A stretch of DNA of 64,000 nt from Sagittula sp. P11 (GCF_002814095.1 NZ_CP021913.1:806001-870000); one strand, 5' to 3'. Shown: positions 34,555 through 44,009, counted from the stretch's first letter. Notes: generated by a model not told the origin, from the letters alone. Program-made: numbers and translations.

Positions 34555-35461
34555 TACGCTGAGCTTTGCCACCTGCGACGTCTTCACGACACGGCGTTTC
34601 GCGGGCAACCCTCTCGCCATCGTCGAGGGGGCGGATGGCCTGAGCACGGCGCAGATGCAGACCATCGCGCGCGAGTTCAACCTGTCCGAGACGATCTTCG
34701 TCATGGCGCCCGACGACCCGGCACACACCGCCAAGGTCCGCATCTTCTTCCCGACGGCAGAGATCCCCTTTGCCGGGCATCCGACCATCGGCTGCGCCCT
34801 GCACCTGGCGCTGAAGGACGCACCCGAAGGCGCGTTCGAAACCCGCATCGTGCTTGAGGAGGTCGCGGGCCTCGTCCCCGTCGATGTCTGGCGCGACGAG
34901 GGTGCCGCGTGGGCCGAATTCCAGGCGCCCGTCCTGCCCTTCGCGCCGGACAAGGGTGCAATCCCCGAGGATGCGCTTATTGGCGAGGCGCTTGGCCTCG
35001 CGCCGCAGCAGATCGGCTTCGGCTCGCACCGCCCCGGCCTCTGGCAGGGCGGCCCGACGTTCCTTTACGTGCCGGTCAGCGATATGGACGCGCTGGCCGC
35101 CGCCCGTCCGCTGGAACCCGCATGGTCGGCGATCACGGACCTCGCCGGCGTCGATTCCGCCTACCTCTATACCCCCGGCACCGCCTGCGATTTCCGCGCG
35201 CGGGTGTTCGCGCCGACCGCGGGCATCCCGGAGGACCCGGCCACCGGATCGGCCTCTGCGATCTTCGCGGCGCAACTGAAAGCCAGCGGAGCGCTGGAGG
35301 CGGACACAGCGCAGTTCACCCTTCACCAAGGCGTCGAGATGGGGCGCGCGTCGGAAATCGTCCTGACGGTGCATTCCGAGAATGGCGCACCCGGCCGCAT
35401 CCTCGTGCGCGGCAGCGCCGTCCCGGTCAGCACCGGGCGGATCGTGCCGCCCGACGCATGA
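34538..35461 (+). CDS. PhzF-family isomerase-like protein
   Basis: A 307-residue protein of the phenazine biosynthesis PhzF / diaminopimelate epimerase fold family. Conserved features: FTTRRFAGNPLAIV at the start, REFNLSETIFV with the family glutamate, FPTAEIPFAGHPTIG, and EDPATGSASAI near the C-terminus. Real substrates of most members are unknown, and nothing here suggests phenazine synthesis. The GTG at 34538 overlaps the end of fnrL by 17 bases; a TTG at 34547 is an alternative. Co-transcription with fnrL is likely. Confidence 0.9.
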   Translation: MACLPDTLSFATCDVFTTRRFAGNPLAIVEGADGLSTAQMQTIAREFNLSETIFVMAPDDPAHTAKVRIFFPTAEIPFAGHPTIGCALHLALKDAPEGAFETRIVLEEVAGLVPVDVWRDEGAAWAEFQAPVLPFAPDKGAIPEDALIGEALGLAPQQIGFGSHRPGLWQGGPTFLYVPVSDMDALAAARPLEPAWSAITDLAGVDSAYLYTPGTACDFRARVFAPTAGIPEDPATGSASAIFAAQLKASGALEADTAQFTLHQGVEMGRASEIVLTVHSENGAPGRILVRGSAVPVSTGRIVPPDA

Positions 35462-35472
35462 CGCGACCCATC

Positions 35473-35826
35473 TCAGGCCGTTTCGGCAAAGACCGTGTCG
35501 AAATACCCGTAGACCATGCGCTTCCCGTCGAAGGGCATGGTCATCTCTTCCCAGCGCGGGTCGCTGCCAAAGCTCTCGTGGCAACGCGTCGCCGCCGCCT
35601 TGTCGGGGAAGACGACCCACGAGAACACCACCTTCTCGCCCGGCTCCCGCTTCACGGCCATCGGGAAGGAGGTCACCTCCCCCTCCGGCACGTCCTCTTC
35701 CCAGCATTCCCAATGCGCCGTAGCGCCGTAATCCCGGAACAGCGGCCAGCTCTTCTCGGCGCTTTCGATGTAGGCGGCCTTGTTCTCTTCCGGCACGGCC
35801 ACCAGAAACCCCCAGACGTAAGACAT
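35473..35826 (-). CDS. DUF1428-family protein
   Basis: A 117-residue protein with the ferredoxin-like/ABM-dimer pattern of DUF1428 (YbaA-type): MSYVWGFLVAVPEENKAAYI, HWECWEEDVPEGEVTSFPMA, ending MVYGYFDTVFA. ATG at 35826 has AGGAGGG 6 to 8 bases upstream; seven further in-frame codons upstream are not needed. Function of the family is unknown; members may act on small molecules. Divergent from a MarR gene with a palindrome at its start, so probably controlled by that regulator. Confidence 0.88.
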   Translation of the reverse strand: MSYVWGFLVAVPEENKAAYIESAEKSWPLFRDYGATAHWECWEEDVPEGEVTSFPMAVKREPGEKVVFSWVVFPDKAAATRCHESFGSDPRWEEMTMPFDGKRMVYGYFDTVFAETA

Positions 35827-35869
35827 GCGATTCCCTCCTGTTGACACGGACCACCTTAGAGGGCATTAA

Positions 35870-35881
35870 GTTGATATCAAC
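35870..35881. promoter_or_regulatory. Palindrome at the MarR start codon
   Basis: GTTGATATCAAC is a perfect 12-base palindrome ending one base before the ATG of the MarR gene at 35882 and 43 bases upstream of the DUF1428 start. It is a good candidate for an autorepression operator. It does not fit the FNR box because there is no 4-base spacer. Confidence 0.6.
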
Positions 35882-36328
35882 ATGAAACAGCCGGATCACC
35901 AGCTTCCCTATGCGACCACCCTCGAGGTGCGTGACCGCTGCCTCTGTTTCAGGGTGCAGCGCGCGGCCCGCACGCTGGCGCGCCGCTTCGATGCGGCGCT
36001 GAAGCCCGTGGGGCTGTCGAACGGCCAGTATTCCCTGCTGATGTCGCTGAACCGGCCCGAGCCGCCGCGCATGACCGACGTGGCCGATTTCCTTGCCATG
36101 GACCGCACGACGCTGACCGCGGCGCTCAAGGTGCTGGAACGCCGCGGGCTGGTGCAGACCACGCCGGACCCGAAGGACCGGCGCAATCGTCGCGTGTCGC
36201 TCACCCCCGACGGTCACTCCCTCCTGAAAGAGGCCGCGCCGATCTGGCGGGCAGAGCATGACGCGCTCGACCGGGAACTGGATGCGGACCCGGCCGCCCT
36301 GCGCGCCCTGATCGAGGGGCTGTCCTGA
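35882..36328 (+). CDS. MarR-family transcriptional regulator
   Basis: A 148-residue winged-helix protein: MTDVADFLAMDRTTLTAALK is the recognition region and TTPDPKDRRNRRVSL the wing with its conserved D-x-R. It has CLCFRVQRAARTL near the N-terminus with two cysteines that could respond to oxidants. Divergent from the DUF1428 gene and preceded directly by a perfect palindrome. Target genes beyond this pair are unknown. Confidence 0.92.
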   Translation: MKQPDHQLPYATTLEVRDRCLCFRVQRAARTLARRFDAALKPVGLSNGQYSLLMSLNRPEPPRMTDVADFLAMDRTTLTAALKVLERRGLVQTTPDPKDRRNRRVSLTPDGHSLLKEAAPIWRAEHDALDRELDADPAALRALIEGLS

Positions 36329-36350
36329 CAGCCATATTCGAAAGGCTGTC
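36327..36350. terminator. Hairpin between convergent MarR and usp genes
   Basis: GACAGCC (36327-36333) and GGCTGTC (36344-36350) form a 7-bp stem with a 10-base loop in the 45-bp gap between two convergent genes. GGCTGTCCTGA occurs twice here as a direct repeat. A bidirectional terminator is possible, without T-run. Confidence 0.4.
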
Positions 36351-36373
36351 CTGAGGCGGTCAGCCCCGCTCGC

Positions 36374-37216
36374 TCAGTGGGCCATGAACACCGGCAGCGC
36401 CGTCTGCTCCAGCATGCTGCGGGTCGCACCGCCCAGGATCGCCTCGCGGAAGCGGGAGTGCCCGTAGGCCCCCATCACCACGAGATCCGCTTCCACATCG
36501 GCGCAATGGCGCAGCAGCACGTCCGACACGCGCGGCATGGTCTTCGACAGCACGTCGATCTCCGGCTTCACGCCGTGGCGCGCCAGGTACTGCGACAGCA
36601 TCCCGCCCGGGTCGGAGCGGTTCGGCCCGTGCTGCGGCGGATCGATCACCACCACGTGCACGGTGTCCGCCTGCTTCAGCAACGGCATGGCGTAGCGCAC
36701 GGCGCGCAGCGCCTCGCTGCTTTCGTTCCACGCCAGCGCGATCCGCTTGGGGGCGGCGGTCAGCGTGACGCCGCTGCCCGGATTCACGATGACCGGCACC
36801 TGCCCGTCGAAGAGCGCACCTTCCAGCACCGGCTCAAGCTCGATCCCGCAGCCTTCGCCGTAGGGCTTGGGCAGAACCGCAAGGTCCGAGAACCGCGCAC
36901 GTGCCGCGACGATTCGGCCAAGGTCGGCAAGCTGCGCCACGCCGTGATCGACCGCCCAGCGGACGTCGGTCCTGCCCAGCGCCTTGCGCGCCGCGGCGGC
37001 AAGGCTTTCGCCCTCCGCGGACGCGCGGCTCAGGGTCTCCTGCAGCACCATCGCGTTGGCGCCGGCGTAGTAATACCCGGTCTGCGTCCGGTCCACGCCG
37101 AGGCACAGCACATCGAGATGCGCATCCATCGCGGATGCAAGGTCAGCCGCAGCGGCGATGGTGGGGTCCACGAGGTCCGCGTCGGTGATGACGGTCAACA
37201 AAGTCTTGAAAGCCAT
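36374..37216 (-). CDS. Universal stress protein with two Usp domains
   Basis: A 280-residue protein made of two tandem Usp domains (about 1-145 and 150-280). The second domain ends with the ATP-binding pattern G-x2-G-x9-G-S/T seen as GAYGHSRFREAILGGATRS; the first domain lacks a clear copy and is probably degenerate. Divergent from ccoN, with its own FNR box, so it is probably induced at low oxygen, as known for usp genes next to cco operons in related bacteria. Confidence 0.92.
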   Translation of the reverse strand: MAFKTLLTVITDADLVDPTIAAAADLASAMDAHLDVLCLGVDRTQTGYYYAGANAMVLQETLSRASAEGESLAAAARKALGRTDVRWAVDHGVAQLADLGRIVAARARFSDLAVLPKPYGEGCGIELEPVLEGALFDGQVPVIVNPGSGVTLTAAPKRIALAWNESSEALRAVRYAMPLLKQADTVHVVVIDPPQHGPNRSDPGGMLSQYLARHGVKPEIDVLSKTMPRVSDVLLRHCADVEADLVVMGAYGHSRFREAILGGATRSMLEQTALPVFMAH

Positions 37217-37271
37217 GATCAGTCTCCTGTCCGATATCCTTTCACCCTAAATGCCAGCGAATTGTCGCACT

Positions 37272-37285
37272 TTGACGCCGGTCAA
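37272..37285 (-). promoter_or_regulatory. FNR-type box for usp
   Basis: TTGACGCCGGTCAA is a perfect TTGAC-N4-GTCAA palindrome. For class II activation on the minus strand the transcript would start near 37237, and TAGGGT stands at the -10 place (37244-37249), leaving a leader of about 20 bases before the usp ATG at 37216. Assignment to usp rather than ccoN is by this spacing. Confidence 0.75.
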
Positions 37286-37303
37286 GCTATCGCCGCCGAT
37301 CCA

Positions 37304-37317
37304 TTGATGCAGATCAA
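37304..37317 (+). promoter_or_regulatory. FNR box for ccoNOQP
   Basis: TTGATGCAGATCAA matches the FNR consensus exactly. Its centre is at 37310.5, predicting a start near 37352 and a 59-base leader before the ccoN ATG at 37411. The -10 region at 37340-37345 (CATGAG) is weak, as is usual for activator-dependent promoters. Confidence 0.9.
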
Positions 37318-37410
37318 GGTCCGGTTTTCCGCCAAACGCCATGAGGGTCCCAGTCAAATAACCGCCCAAGCGGTCTCTCGAATCGTATGGGTCTGACGAA
37401 GGGACGAAAC

Positions 37411-39021
<1,611 letters not shown>

Positions 39022-39033
39022 GGAGGACCGGAC

Positions 39034-39795
39034 ATGAGCATTCTCAAGAAACACGCCATCCTCGAGAAAAACGTCACCCTTCTGGCGATCTTCGCCTTCC
39101 TCGTGGTGACCATCGGGGGGCTGGTGCAGATCGTGCCGCTCTTCTACCTCGAGAACACCATCGAGGACGTCGAAGGCATGCGTCCGTACACCCCGCTGGA
39201 ACTGGCGGGCCGGGAGGTCTACCTGCGCGAAGGCTGCTACGTCTGCCACAGCCAGATGATCCGCCCGATGCGCGACGAGGTCGAACGCTACGGCCACTAC
39301 AGCCTCGCCGCCGAAAGCCAGTACGACCACCCCTTCCAGTGGGGATCGAAGCGCACCGGGCCGGACCTTGCCCGCGTCGGCGACCGCTACTCGGACGAAT
39401 GGCACGTCGACCACCTGCGCAACCCGCAGTCGGTGGTGCCTGAATCGGTCATGCCGAAGTACGGCTACCTCGAACAGCGCATGCTGGACGAGAACGCCGG
39501 CCTGGTGTCGGGGATGCTGGCCGCGGCCGACATCGGCGACATCATGAAGACGCACAAGCTGATCGGCGTCCCCTACACGGACGAGATGATCGAGAACGCG
39601 GAAAGCGACTTCATGGCGCAGATCGACCCGGACGGCGACTACGACGGCCTGCTCGAACGCTACGGCGAGGCGATCAACGTCCGCAACTTCGACGGCCAGC
39701 CGGGCATCTCCGAGGCCGACGCGCTGATCGCCTACCTGCAGATGCTGGGCACGCTGGTCGACTTCTCGACCTTCACCCCCGACGCGCACCGTTAA
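39034..39795 (+). CDS. ccoO: cbb3-type cytochrome c oxidase subunit II
   Basis: Membrane-anchored monoheme cytochrome c subunit that passes electrons to CcoN. The 253-residue protein has an N-terminal helix (about 14-37) and heme motif CYVCH (C68, C71, H72) followed by [11 protein letters not shown] Met in [10 protein letters not shown] is the probable distal ligand. It starts 12 bp after ccoN with AGGAGG in front. Length fits the family. Confidence 0.97.
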   Translation: MSILKKHAILEKNVTLLAIFAFLVVTIGGLVQIVPLFYLENTIEDVEGMRPYTPLELAGREVYLREGCYVCHSQMIRPMRDEVERYGHYSLAAESQYDHPFQWGSKRTGPDLARVGDRYSDEWHVDHLRNPQSVVPESVMPKYGYLEQRMLDENAGLVSGMLAAADIGDIMKTHKLIGVPYTDEMIENAESDFMAQIDPDGDYDGLLERYGEAINVRNFDGQPGISEADALIAYLQMLGTLVDFSTFTPDAHR

Positions 39796-39807
39796 GGAGA
39801 CATGGAC

Positions 39808-39993
39808 ATGGACACCTATTCCCTCCTCCGCAGCTTCGCCGACAGCTGGGCGCTGCTCGCCATGACCGCCTTCTTCGCGGGCGTGGTGATCTGGGCCCTG
39901 CGCCCGGGCGCCCGGCGCGCACAGGACGACGCCGCCAGCATCCCCTTCCGGCATGACGACAGGCCCGCTGCGGCGGACCGGTCCGAGACATAA
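39808..39993 (+). CDS. ccoQ: cbb3-type oxidase small subunit CcoQ
   Basis: A 61-residue single-helix subunit (helix about 11-33, [16 protein letters not shown]) with an Arg-rich cytoplasmic tail. It stabilises the cbb3 complex in other bacteria. GGAG at 39796-39799 is 8 bases from the ATG at 39808, so that start is preferred over the ATG at 39802. Located in the standard place between ccoO and ccoP. Confidence 0.9.
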   Translation: MDTYSLLRSFADSWALLAMTAFFAGVVIWALRPGARRAQDDAASIPFRHDDRPAAADRSET

Positions 39994-40006
39994 GGAGGCT
40001 CACGCG

Positions 40007-40906
40007 ATGAGCGACGACGAGAAGAAGAACATCAAGCCGGGACACGACTACGAGACCACCGGCCACTCCTGGGACGGGATCGAGGAGTACAACAAGCCGC
40101 TGCCGAAGTGGTGGCTGTACACCTTCTACGCCTGCATCGTCTGGGGCGTGGGCTACACCATCGCCTATCCGGCATGGCCGGGGATCACCGGCTCCACGGC
40201 GGGTCTCCTGGGCTTCTCCACACGCGCCCAGGTCGCCGAGGAGATCGCCCGCGTCGAAGAGATGAACGGCCCGATCAACGACAAGCTGGCCAGCGTGGAA
40301 CTCGCCTCCGTCTCCGCCGATCCGGAGCTTCAGACCTATGCCCGCAACGCCGGTGCGGCGGTCTTCCGGTCGTGGTGCTCGCAGTGCCACGGCTCGGGCG
40401 CCGACGGCGGGTCGGAGCCCAACGGCTACCCCAGCCTTGTCGACGACGACTGGCTCTGGGGCGGCTCGATCGAGGACATCCACACCACGATCACCACCGG
40501 CATCCGCCAGCCCACGGACGAGGACTGGCTGCGCCAGTCGCAGATGCCCGCCTTCGGCCGCGACGAGCTGCTTGAACGGGACAGCATCGACGCGGTGGTC
40601 AACTACGTGATGTCGCTCTCGGGCGAGCCGCGCGACGCCAGCCTCGTCGCCGAGGGTGAGACGGTGTTCATGGACAACTGCGCCTCCTGCCACGGCGAGG
40701 ATGCGACCGGCGACCGCACGCAGGGCGCCCCGAACCTGAGCGATGCGATCTGGCTTTACGGCGGCGATTACGAGTCGCTGCACGAGACGGTCTGGAACGC
40801 CCGCTACGGCCAGATGCCCGCCTGGGGCCCGCGTCTGTCCGAAGCGGAGATCCGCGCGGTCGCAACCTACGTGCACGGCCTGGGTGGCGGCGAAGCCTCC
40901 GAGTAA
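40007..40906 (+). CDS. ccoP: cbb3-type cytochrome c oxidase subunit III
   Basis: Diheme cytochrome c subunit, entry point for electrons. The 299-residue protein has the N-terminal segment [16 protein letters not shown], typical for CcoP, one membrane helix (about 35-55), and two cytochrome domains with CSQCH (C124, C127, H128) and CASCH (C225, C228, H229). Last gene of the operon; an intrinsic terminator follows. Confidence 0.97.
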   Translation: MSDDEKKNIKPGHDYETTGHSWDGIEEYNKPLPKWWLYTFYACIVWGVGYTIAYPAWPGITGSTAGLLGFSTRAQVAEEIARVEEMNGPINDKLASVELASVSADPELQTYARNAGAAVFRSWCSQCHGSGADGGSEPNGYPSLVDDDWLWGGSIEDIHTTITTGIRQPTDEDWLRQSQMPAFGRDELLERDSIDAVVNYVMSLSGEPRDASLVAEGETVFMDNCASCHGEDATGDRTQGAPNLSDAIWLYGGDYESLHETVWNARYGQMPAWGPRLSEAEIRAVATYVHGLGGGEASE

Positions 40907-40935
40907 GCCGCTGTTCCAGCGCCGATAATCATGAA

Positions 40936-40963
40936 CCCTCCGCCCCCGTGGCGGAGGGTTTTT
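40936..40963 (+). terminator. Intrinsic terminator of ccoNOQP
   Basis: CCCTCCGCC (40936-40944), a 5-base loop, GGCGGAGGG (40950-40958) and then TTTTT form a textbook terminator about 30 bp after ccoP. It separates ccoNOQP from the GGDEF gene behind it. Confidence 0.93.
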
Positions 40964-41058
40964 CCATTCCCGTTTTCGAAAAATTTGGCCGGTATCATTT
41001 ACCAAATCTCAATCAGCCTCGCCGATATCTCTTCGTCAGGTCACCAGAGTACGTGTCG

Positions 41059-42522
41059 ATGAAACCCATGAACGCCCCTGTCCCGACAGCGCGCCCCCGT
41101 GGAACGGAGCTTGTCGAAGCCGTCTTCCAGGTCTGCCATGACGCCGTGGTGTTCACCGATTCCTCCGGTCGCGTGCAGTGGTGCAACCGGCCCTTCGAAC
41201 GTCTCACCGGCTACCGCCGCGCCGAACTGACGGGCCGCCCGCTCGACTGCCTTTACGGCGAGCAGGAGGAATTCGGCGTCACGCACCGGCTGTCGGGCCC
41301 GCGCATGATCGGCTCCGATCACCGGGTCATCACCAGCTACCTGCGCCGCGACGGCTCCCTGATCGAGGCGGAGACATCCGGCTGGACCTTCCTCGCCCGC
41401 GACGGGGCGATCCTCGGCCACGTCCGCATCCTCGAGGACCGCACCGCCGTCAACCGGCTGGTCCGCGTCAAGGACAAGCTGTTCGACATCGCCACCGACC
41501 ACGCCACCTCACCCGGTGAAAAGATCGAGGCCATGATCTCGCTGGCCTGCGAATTCCTGCACATGCCGGTGGGGCTGGTGGGCCTCGTCCGCGACGCCAG
41601 CCTGCTGGTCCTGCATGCCCGGTCGACGCTGGCACCGATCCCCGTCGGCACGCTCTTCCCGCTGGAGGAAAGCGATTGCCGCATCGCGCTCGCCGGCGAC
41701 GTCCCGTTCGAGACGCACGGCACCGAGGCCGCGCAGGACCATCCCCTGCTGCCGGAGATCGGGCTCAGGACCTACGTCGGCGTACCGCTGGTCGTCGGCG
41801 GCGAAAGGATCGGCACGCTCAGCTTCCTGAACCCGCTGTCGCGGCCGGGTTTCACCATCGCCGAGCGGCAGCTCATCTCGGATTTCGCGCGCTTCGCCGC
41901 CCAGCAACTGGCGCAGGAACGCCAGATCGCCGCACTGGAACGCGCCGCCACGCAGGACTGGCTGACCGGCGCGGGCAGCAGCCGTCAGTTCCGCCGCGAC
42001 CTGGAAAACGTCTTCCGCACCGTGCGGCGCAACGACGCGCAGGCCAGCCTGATCCTGATCGACATCGACCACTTCAAGTCGATCAACGACGACTACGGCC
42101 ACGACATGGGCGACCGCGTGCTCGCCGACGTCGCCCGCAGACTGGAGGCGGTGATCGGCGCCAACCGCCGTCTCTACCGCGTCGGCGGGGAGGAATTTGC
42201 CGTGATCCTGCCCGGCACCTGCGCCAACAGCGCCGCGATCATGGCCGAGCAGATGCGCCAGAGGCTGGCGGAGGCTCCCGATCCGGCCTCCGACATGCCG
42301 GCGCTCACGGCCAGCTTCGGCGTGGCAGAGCTCGACCCCGACATCACCAGCCAGGACGCCTGGGTGAAATGCGCCGACATCGCGCTTTACGCGTCGAAGA
42401 ACAACGGCCGGAATCAGGTGACCAGCAACGGCAGCATCGCCGGGGTCGCCCTGCCGGACGAGATCTGGCGCGAAGTGCAGAAAAAACATTCGAAAACGCG
42501 CAGGCAGAGCCTCGCGATTTGA
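41059..42522 (+). CDS. PAS-GAF-GGDEF protein, probable diguanylate cyclase
   Basis: A 487-residue cytoplasmic signalling protein. Domains: PAS (about 17-130, with FTDSSGRVQWCNRPFERLTG), GAF (about 140-290) and GGDEF (about 295-460). The active-site motif is GGEEF at 376-380 with RVGGEEFAVIL around it, and LILIDIDHFKSINDDYGHDMGD holds the metal-binding Asp residues (332-351), so cyclase activity is expected. No RxxD inhibitory site stands before GGEEF, and no EAL domain follows. It lies between ccoP and ccoG. Its stop codon overlaps an FNR-type box. The PAS or GAF domain may sense redox or a ligand. Confidence 0.92.
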   Translation: MKPMNAPVPTARPRGTELVEAVFQVCHDAVVFTDSSGRVQWCNRPFERLTGYRRAELTGRPLDCLYGEQEEFGVTHRLSGPRMIGSDHRVITSYLRRDGSLIEAETSGWTFLARDGAILGHVRILEDRTAVNRLVRVKDKLFDIATDHATSPGEKIEAMISLACEFLHMPVGLVGLVRDASLLVLHARSTLAPIPVGTLFPLEESDCRIALAGDVPFETHGTEAAQDHPLLPEIGLRTYVGVPLVVGGERIGTLSFLNPLSRPGFTIAERQLISDFARFAAQQLAQERQIAALERAATQDWLTGAGSSRQFRRDLENVFRTVRRNDAQASLILIDIDHFKSINDDYGHDMGDRVLADVARRLEAVIGANRRLYRVGGEEFAVILPGTCANSAAIMAEQMRQRLAEAPDPASDMPALTASFGVAELDPDITSQDAWVKCADIALYASKNNGRNQVTSNGSIAGVALPDEIWREVQKKHSKTRRQSLAI

Positions 42523-42560
42523 CTCAGGTCAAGGCCCTGCGCCGCAGTGCGGCTATGATG
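42519..42560 (+). promoter_or_regulatory. FNR-type class II promoter at the end of the GGDEF gene
   Basis: TTGACTCAGGTCAA (42519-42532) is a perfect TTGAC-N4-GTCAA palindrome overlapping the GGDEF stop codon. TATGAT stands at 42555-42560. The distance from box centre (42525.5) to the centre of TATGAT (42557.5) is 32 bases, exactly that of class II FNR promoters, predicting a transcript start at A42567. No annotated gene starts behind it on the plus strand before the LysR gene at 43104. Confidence 0.6.
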
Positions 42561-42566
42561 GACGCA

Positions 42567-42680
42567 TAAGCTTCGGGGCCCTCCCCCCGAACGCGAAACA
42601 CCCGGCGGCAAGGCCGGATGTATGGCGCCGGTGTCCTGTCCTGTTCGCGCGTTTCCTGGGACACCGGCGTCCCTTTCCCC
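42567..42680 (+). ncRNA. Candidate FNR-activated small RNA
   Basis: The predicted transcript begins with the hairpin TTCGGGG/CCCCGAA (42573-42579 and 42586-42592), whose loop is CCCUCC, complementary to ribosome-binding sites. It ends near a perfect 11-bp stem CGCCGGTGTCC/GGACACCGGCG (42626-42636 and 42659-42669) followed by the pyrimidine-rich TCCCTTTCCCCTTC. No ORF in the stretch looks coding. Anti-SD loops are a known feature of alphaproteobacterial small RNAs. The ending lacks a true U-run, and there is no experimental support, so this is a candidate only. Confidence 0.4.
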
Positions 42681-42689
42681 TTCAGTTCA

Positions 42690-42729
42690 CGCCAGCCGCA
42701 CTGCCACCGGGCGGTTCTTGCGGCTGGCG
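42690..42729. terminator. Hairpin behind the two tiny genes
   Basis: CGCCAGCCGCA (42690-42700) and TGCGGCTGGCG (42719-42729) are perfect 11-base inverted arms with an 18-base loop, 5 bases beyond the stop of the minus-strand tiny gene. It may end the minus-strand transcript, or stop plus-strand reading. No T-run on either side. Confidence 0.5.
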
Positions 42730-42734
42730 CGCTT

Positions 42735-42845
42735 TCACCAGAACAGCAGTCCCGGCACATGCCCCTTCGGAAGCGGGCGGGCCGAGCGGATGCGCCCGTC
42801 GCGGGGCACCAGCAAGCGGCTGAGGTAGATGACCGGATCAATCAT
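42735..42845 (-). CDS. Tiny protein of unknown function, coupled to the gene before it
   Basis: A 36-residue protein starting MIDPVIYLSRLLVPRDG and ending in a hydrophobic LLFW. The ATG overlaps the stop of the preceding tiny gene (8 shared bases, ATGATTGA), a pattern of translational coupling. Support is the overlap, the conserved-looking amphipathic start and the hairpin right after the stop. I do not recognise the family; it could also be a chance frame. Confidence 0.45.
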   Translation of the reverse strand: MIDPVIYLSRLLVPRDGRIRSARPLPKGHVPGLLFW

Positions 42846-43002
42846 CGTACCCCCTCCGGGCCCCGGCGTGGTTGCGGAAGGGCAGATCCTCCTGCGTCCA
42901 CGAAAGCTTCGGCAAGGGCTCGTGCCGGGCCGTGTGCCGGGGCGCGGGCCGCACATCCTGAAAGGTTGCTATCATTGCGGTGCGTGCAAGAATATTGAAC
43001 AT
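42838..43002 (-). CDS. Small protein of unknown function, divergent from LysR gene
   Basis: A 54-residue protein starting MFNILARTAMIATF and ending in a charged, Arg/Asp-rich tail (GARRGYDD). AGGAG stands 7 bases before the ATG at 43002, one of the best ribosome sites in the area. It is divergent from the GcvA-like LysR gene (start 43104) with a perfect 14-base palindrome in the gap, so it is a probable target of that regulator. Unknown family; a short amphipathic N-terminus suggests membrane association. Confidence 0.6.
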   Translation of the reverse strand: MFNILARTAMIATFQDVRPAPRHTARHEPLPKLSWTQEDLPFRNHAGARRGYDD

Positions 43003-43069
43003 GTCGCGTCTCCTGTGGTCGCGGTTTCGATACTGGAAACTTGACCCAGGACACCTTTTCATGCGAGCC

Positions 43070-43083
43070 AGGAATATATTCCT
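43070..43083. promoter_or_regulatory. Palindrome between tiny genes and LysR gene
   Basis: AGGAATATATTCCT is a perfect 14-base palindrome in the 101-bp divergent gap, 20 bases before the LysR start codon. It is a likely operator of the adjacent regulator. Confidence 0.55.
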
Positions 43084-43103
43084 CATGTAAGCCAGACTTG
43101 AAT

Positions 43104-43979
43104 ATGCATTGGTCCCGCCTGCCCTCCCTCGCAGCCCTCCGCGCCTTTGCCGCCTATGCAGAGACCGGCTCTGTCAGCGCAGCGGGGGACACGCTCAACG
43201 TCAGCCACGCGGCGATCAGCCAGCAGCTCCGCGCGCTCGAGGCGCACCTGGGACTTGCCCTTCTCGACCGATCCGGCCGCAAGATGGCCCTCACCGCCGA
43301 GGGCGACACGCTGGCCCGCACCCTGCGCGAAAGCTTCGGCCAGATCGCCACCACGCTCGAGGCGCTGACCGGCGCCGATGCAGACCGCCCGCTGCTGATC
43401 TCCACGACGCCGACCTTCGCCTCCGGCTGGCTCCTGCCGCGGCTGGCCAGCTTTCGCTCCGAACATCCGGAGATCAACCTGATGATCGACCCCTCCGCCG
43501 ACGTGCGCGGGCTGGAACCGGGCGGGATCGACATGGCGCTGCGCTACGGCAACGGCTCATGGCCCGGCCTCCAGTCAGAGCTTTTCGTCCGCTCCCCCAT
43601 CGTGGTCGTGGCCGCGCCGGGGCTGGTGGGCGACAGGCCCATCGAAAGCCCCGCCGACCTGTCGCACCTGCACTGGCTGCAGGAGTACGGCACCAACGAG
43701 GCGACAAGCTGGTTCGCCCAGTTCGGGATCGAGCGCGACAGCGGCCTCGGCTTCACCTCCCTGCCCGGCAACATGATGCTCGAAGCGGCGCGGCAGGGTC
43801 AGGGCGTGGCGATCCTCGCCCGGGTCTTCGCCGAATCCGACATCGCCGCCGGACGCCTGCGGCTGCTGTTCGAGGACACCCGTTCGAAAGGCTACTGGAT
43901 CGTCACCCGGCCCGGCGTGCCAAGGCCGCCGCTCAAGGCTTTCCTGCGCTGGCTCCAGCGCAACGCCGAGAAAACCTAG
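43104..43979 (+). CDS. LysR-family regulator (GcvA-like)
   Basis: A 291-residue regulator starting LPSLAALRAFAAYAETGSVS, with the helix-turn-helix AAGDTLNVSHAAISQQLRAL and a substrate-binding domain (LLISTTPTFASGWLLPRLAS) in the GcvA/AmpR style. ATG at 43104 is chosen because LysR proteins begin a few residues before the LxALRxF motif. Divergent from two tiny genes, and placed between ccoP and ccoG on the plus strand. Signal and targets unknown. Confidence 0.9.
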   Translation: MHWSRLPSLAALRAFAAYAETGSVSAAGDTLNVSHAAISQQLRALEAHLGLALLDRSGRKMALTAEGDTLARTLRESFGQIATTLEALTGADADRPLLISTTPTFASGWLLPRLASFRSEHPEINLMIDPSADVRGLEPGGIDMALRYGNGSWPGLQSELFVRSPIVVVAAPGLVGDRPIESPADLSHLHWLQEYGTNEATSWFAQFGIERDSGLGFTSLPGNMMLEAARQGQGVAILARVFAESDIAAGRLRLLFEDTRSKGYWIVTRPGVPRPPLKAFLRWLQRNAEKT

Positions 43980-43995
43980 ATCGCAGATTCAGAAA

Positions 43996-44009
43996 TTGAT
44001 GCAGGTCAA
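43996..44009 (+). promoter_or_regulatory. FNR box for ccoGHIS
   Basis: TTGATGCAGGTCAA fits TTGAT-N4-ATCAA with one change. The centre at 44002.5 predicts a start near 44044 and a 30-base leader before the ccoG GTG at 44074. No good -10 is seen at 44032-44037 (GAAAAG). Confidence 0.85.

Noticed and set aside
35870-35881. GTTGATATCAAC as an FNR box
   Set aside because: The TTGAT and ATCAA halves overlap with no 4-base spacer; it fits a MarR operator better.
42618-42998. Plus-strand frame of 126 codons after the GGDEF gene
   Set aside because: Translation is Arg/Ala/Pro-rich without motif, no ribosome site, and it covers both hairpins and the minus-strand tiny genes.
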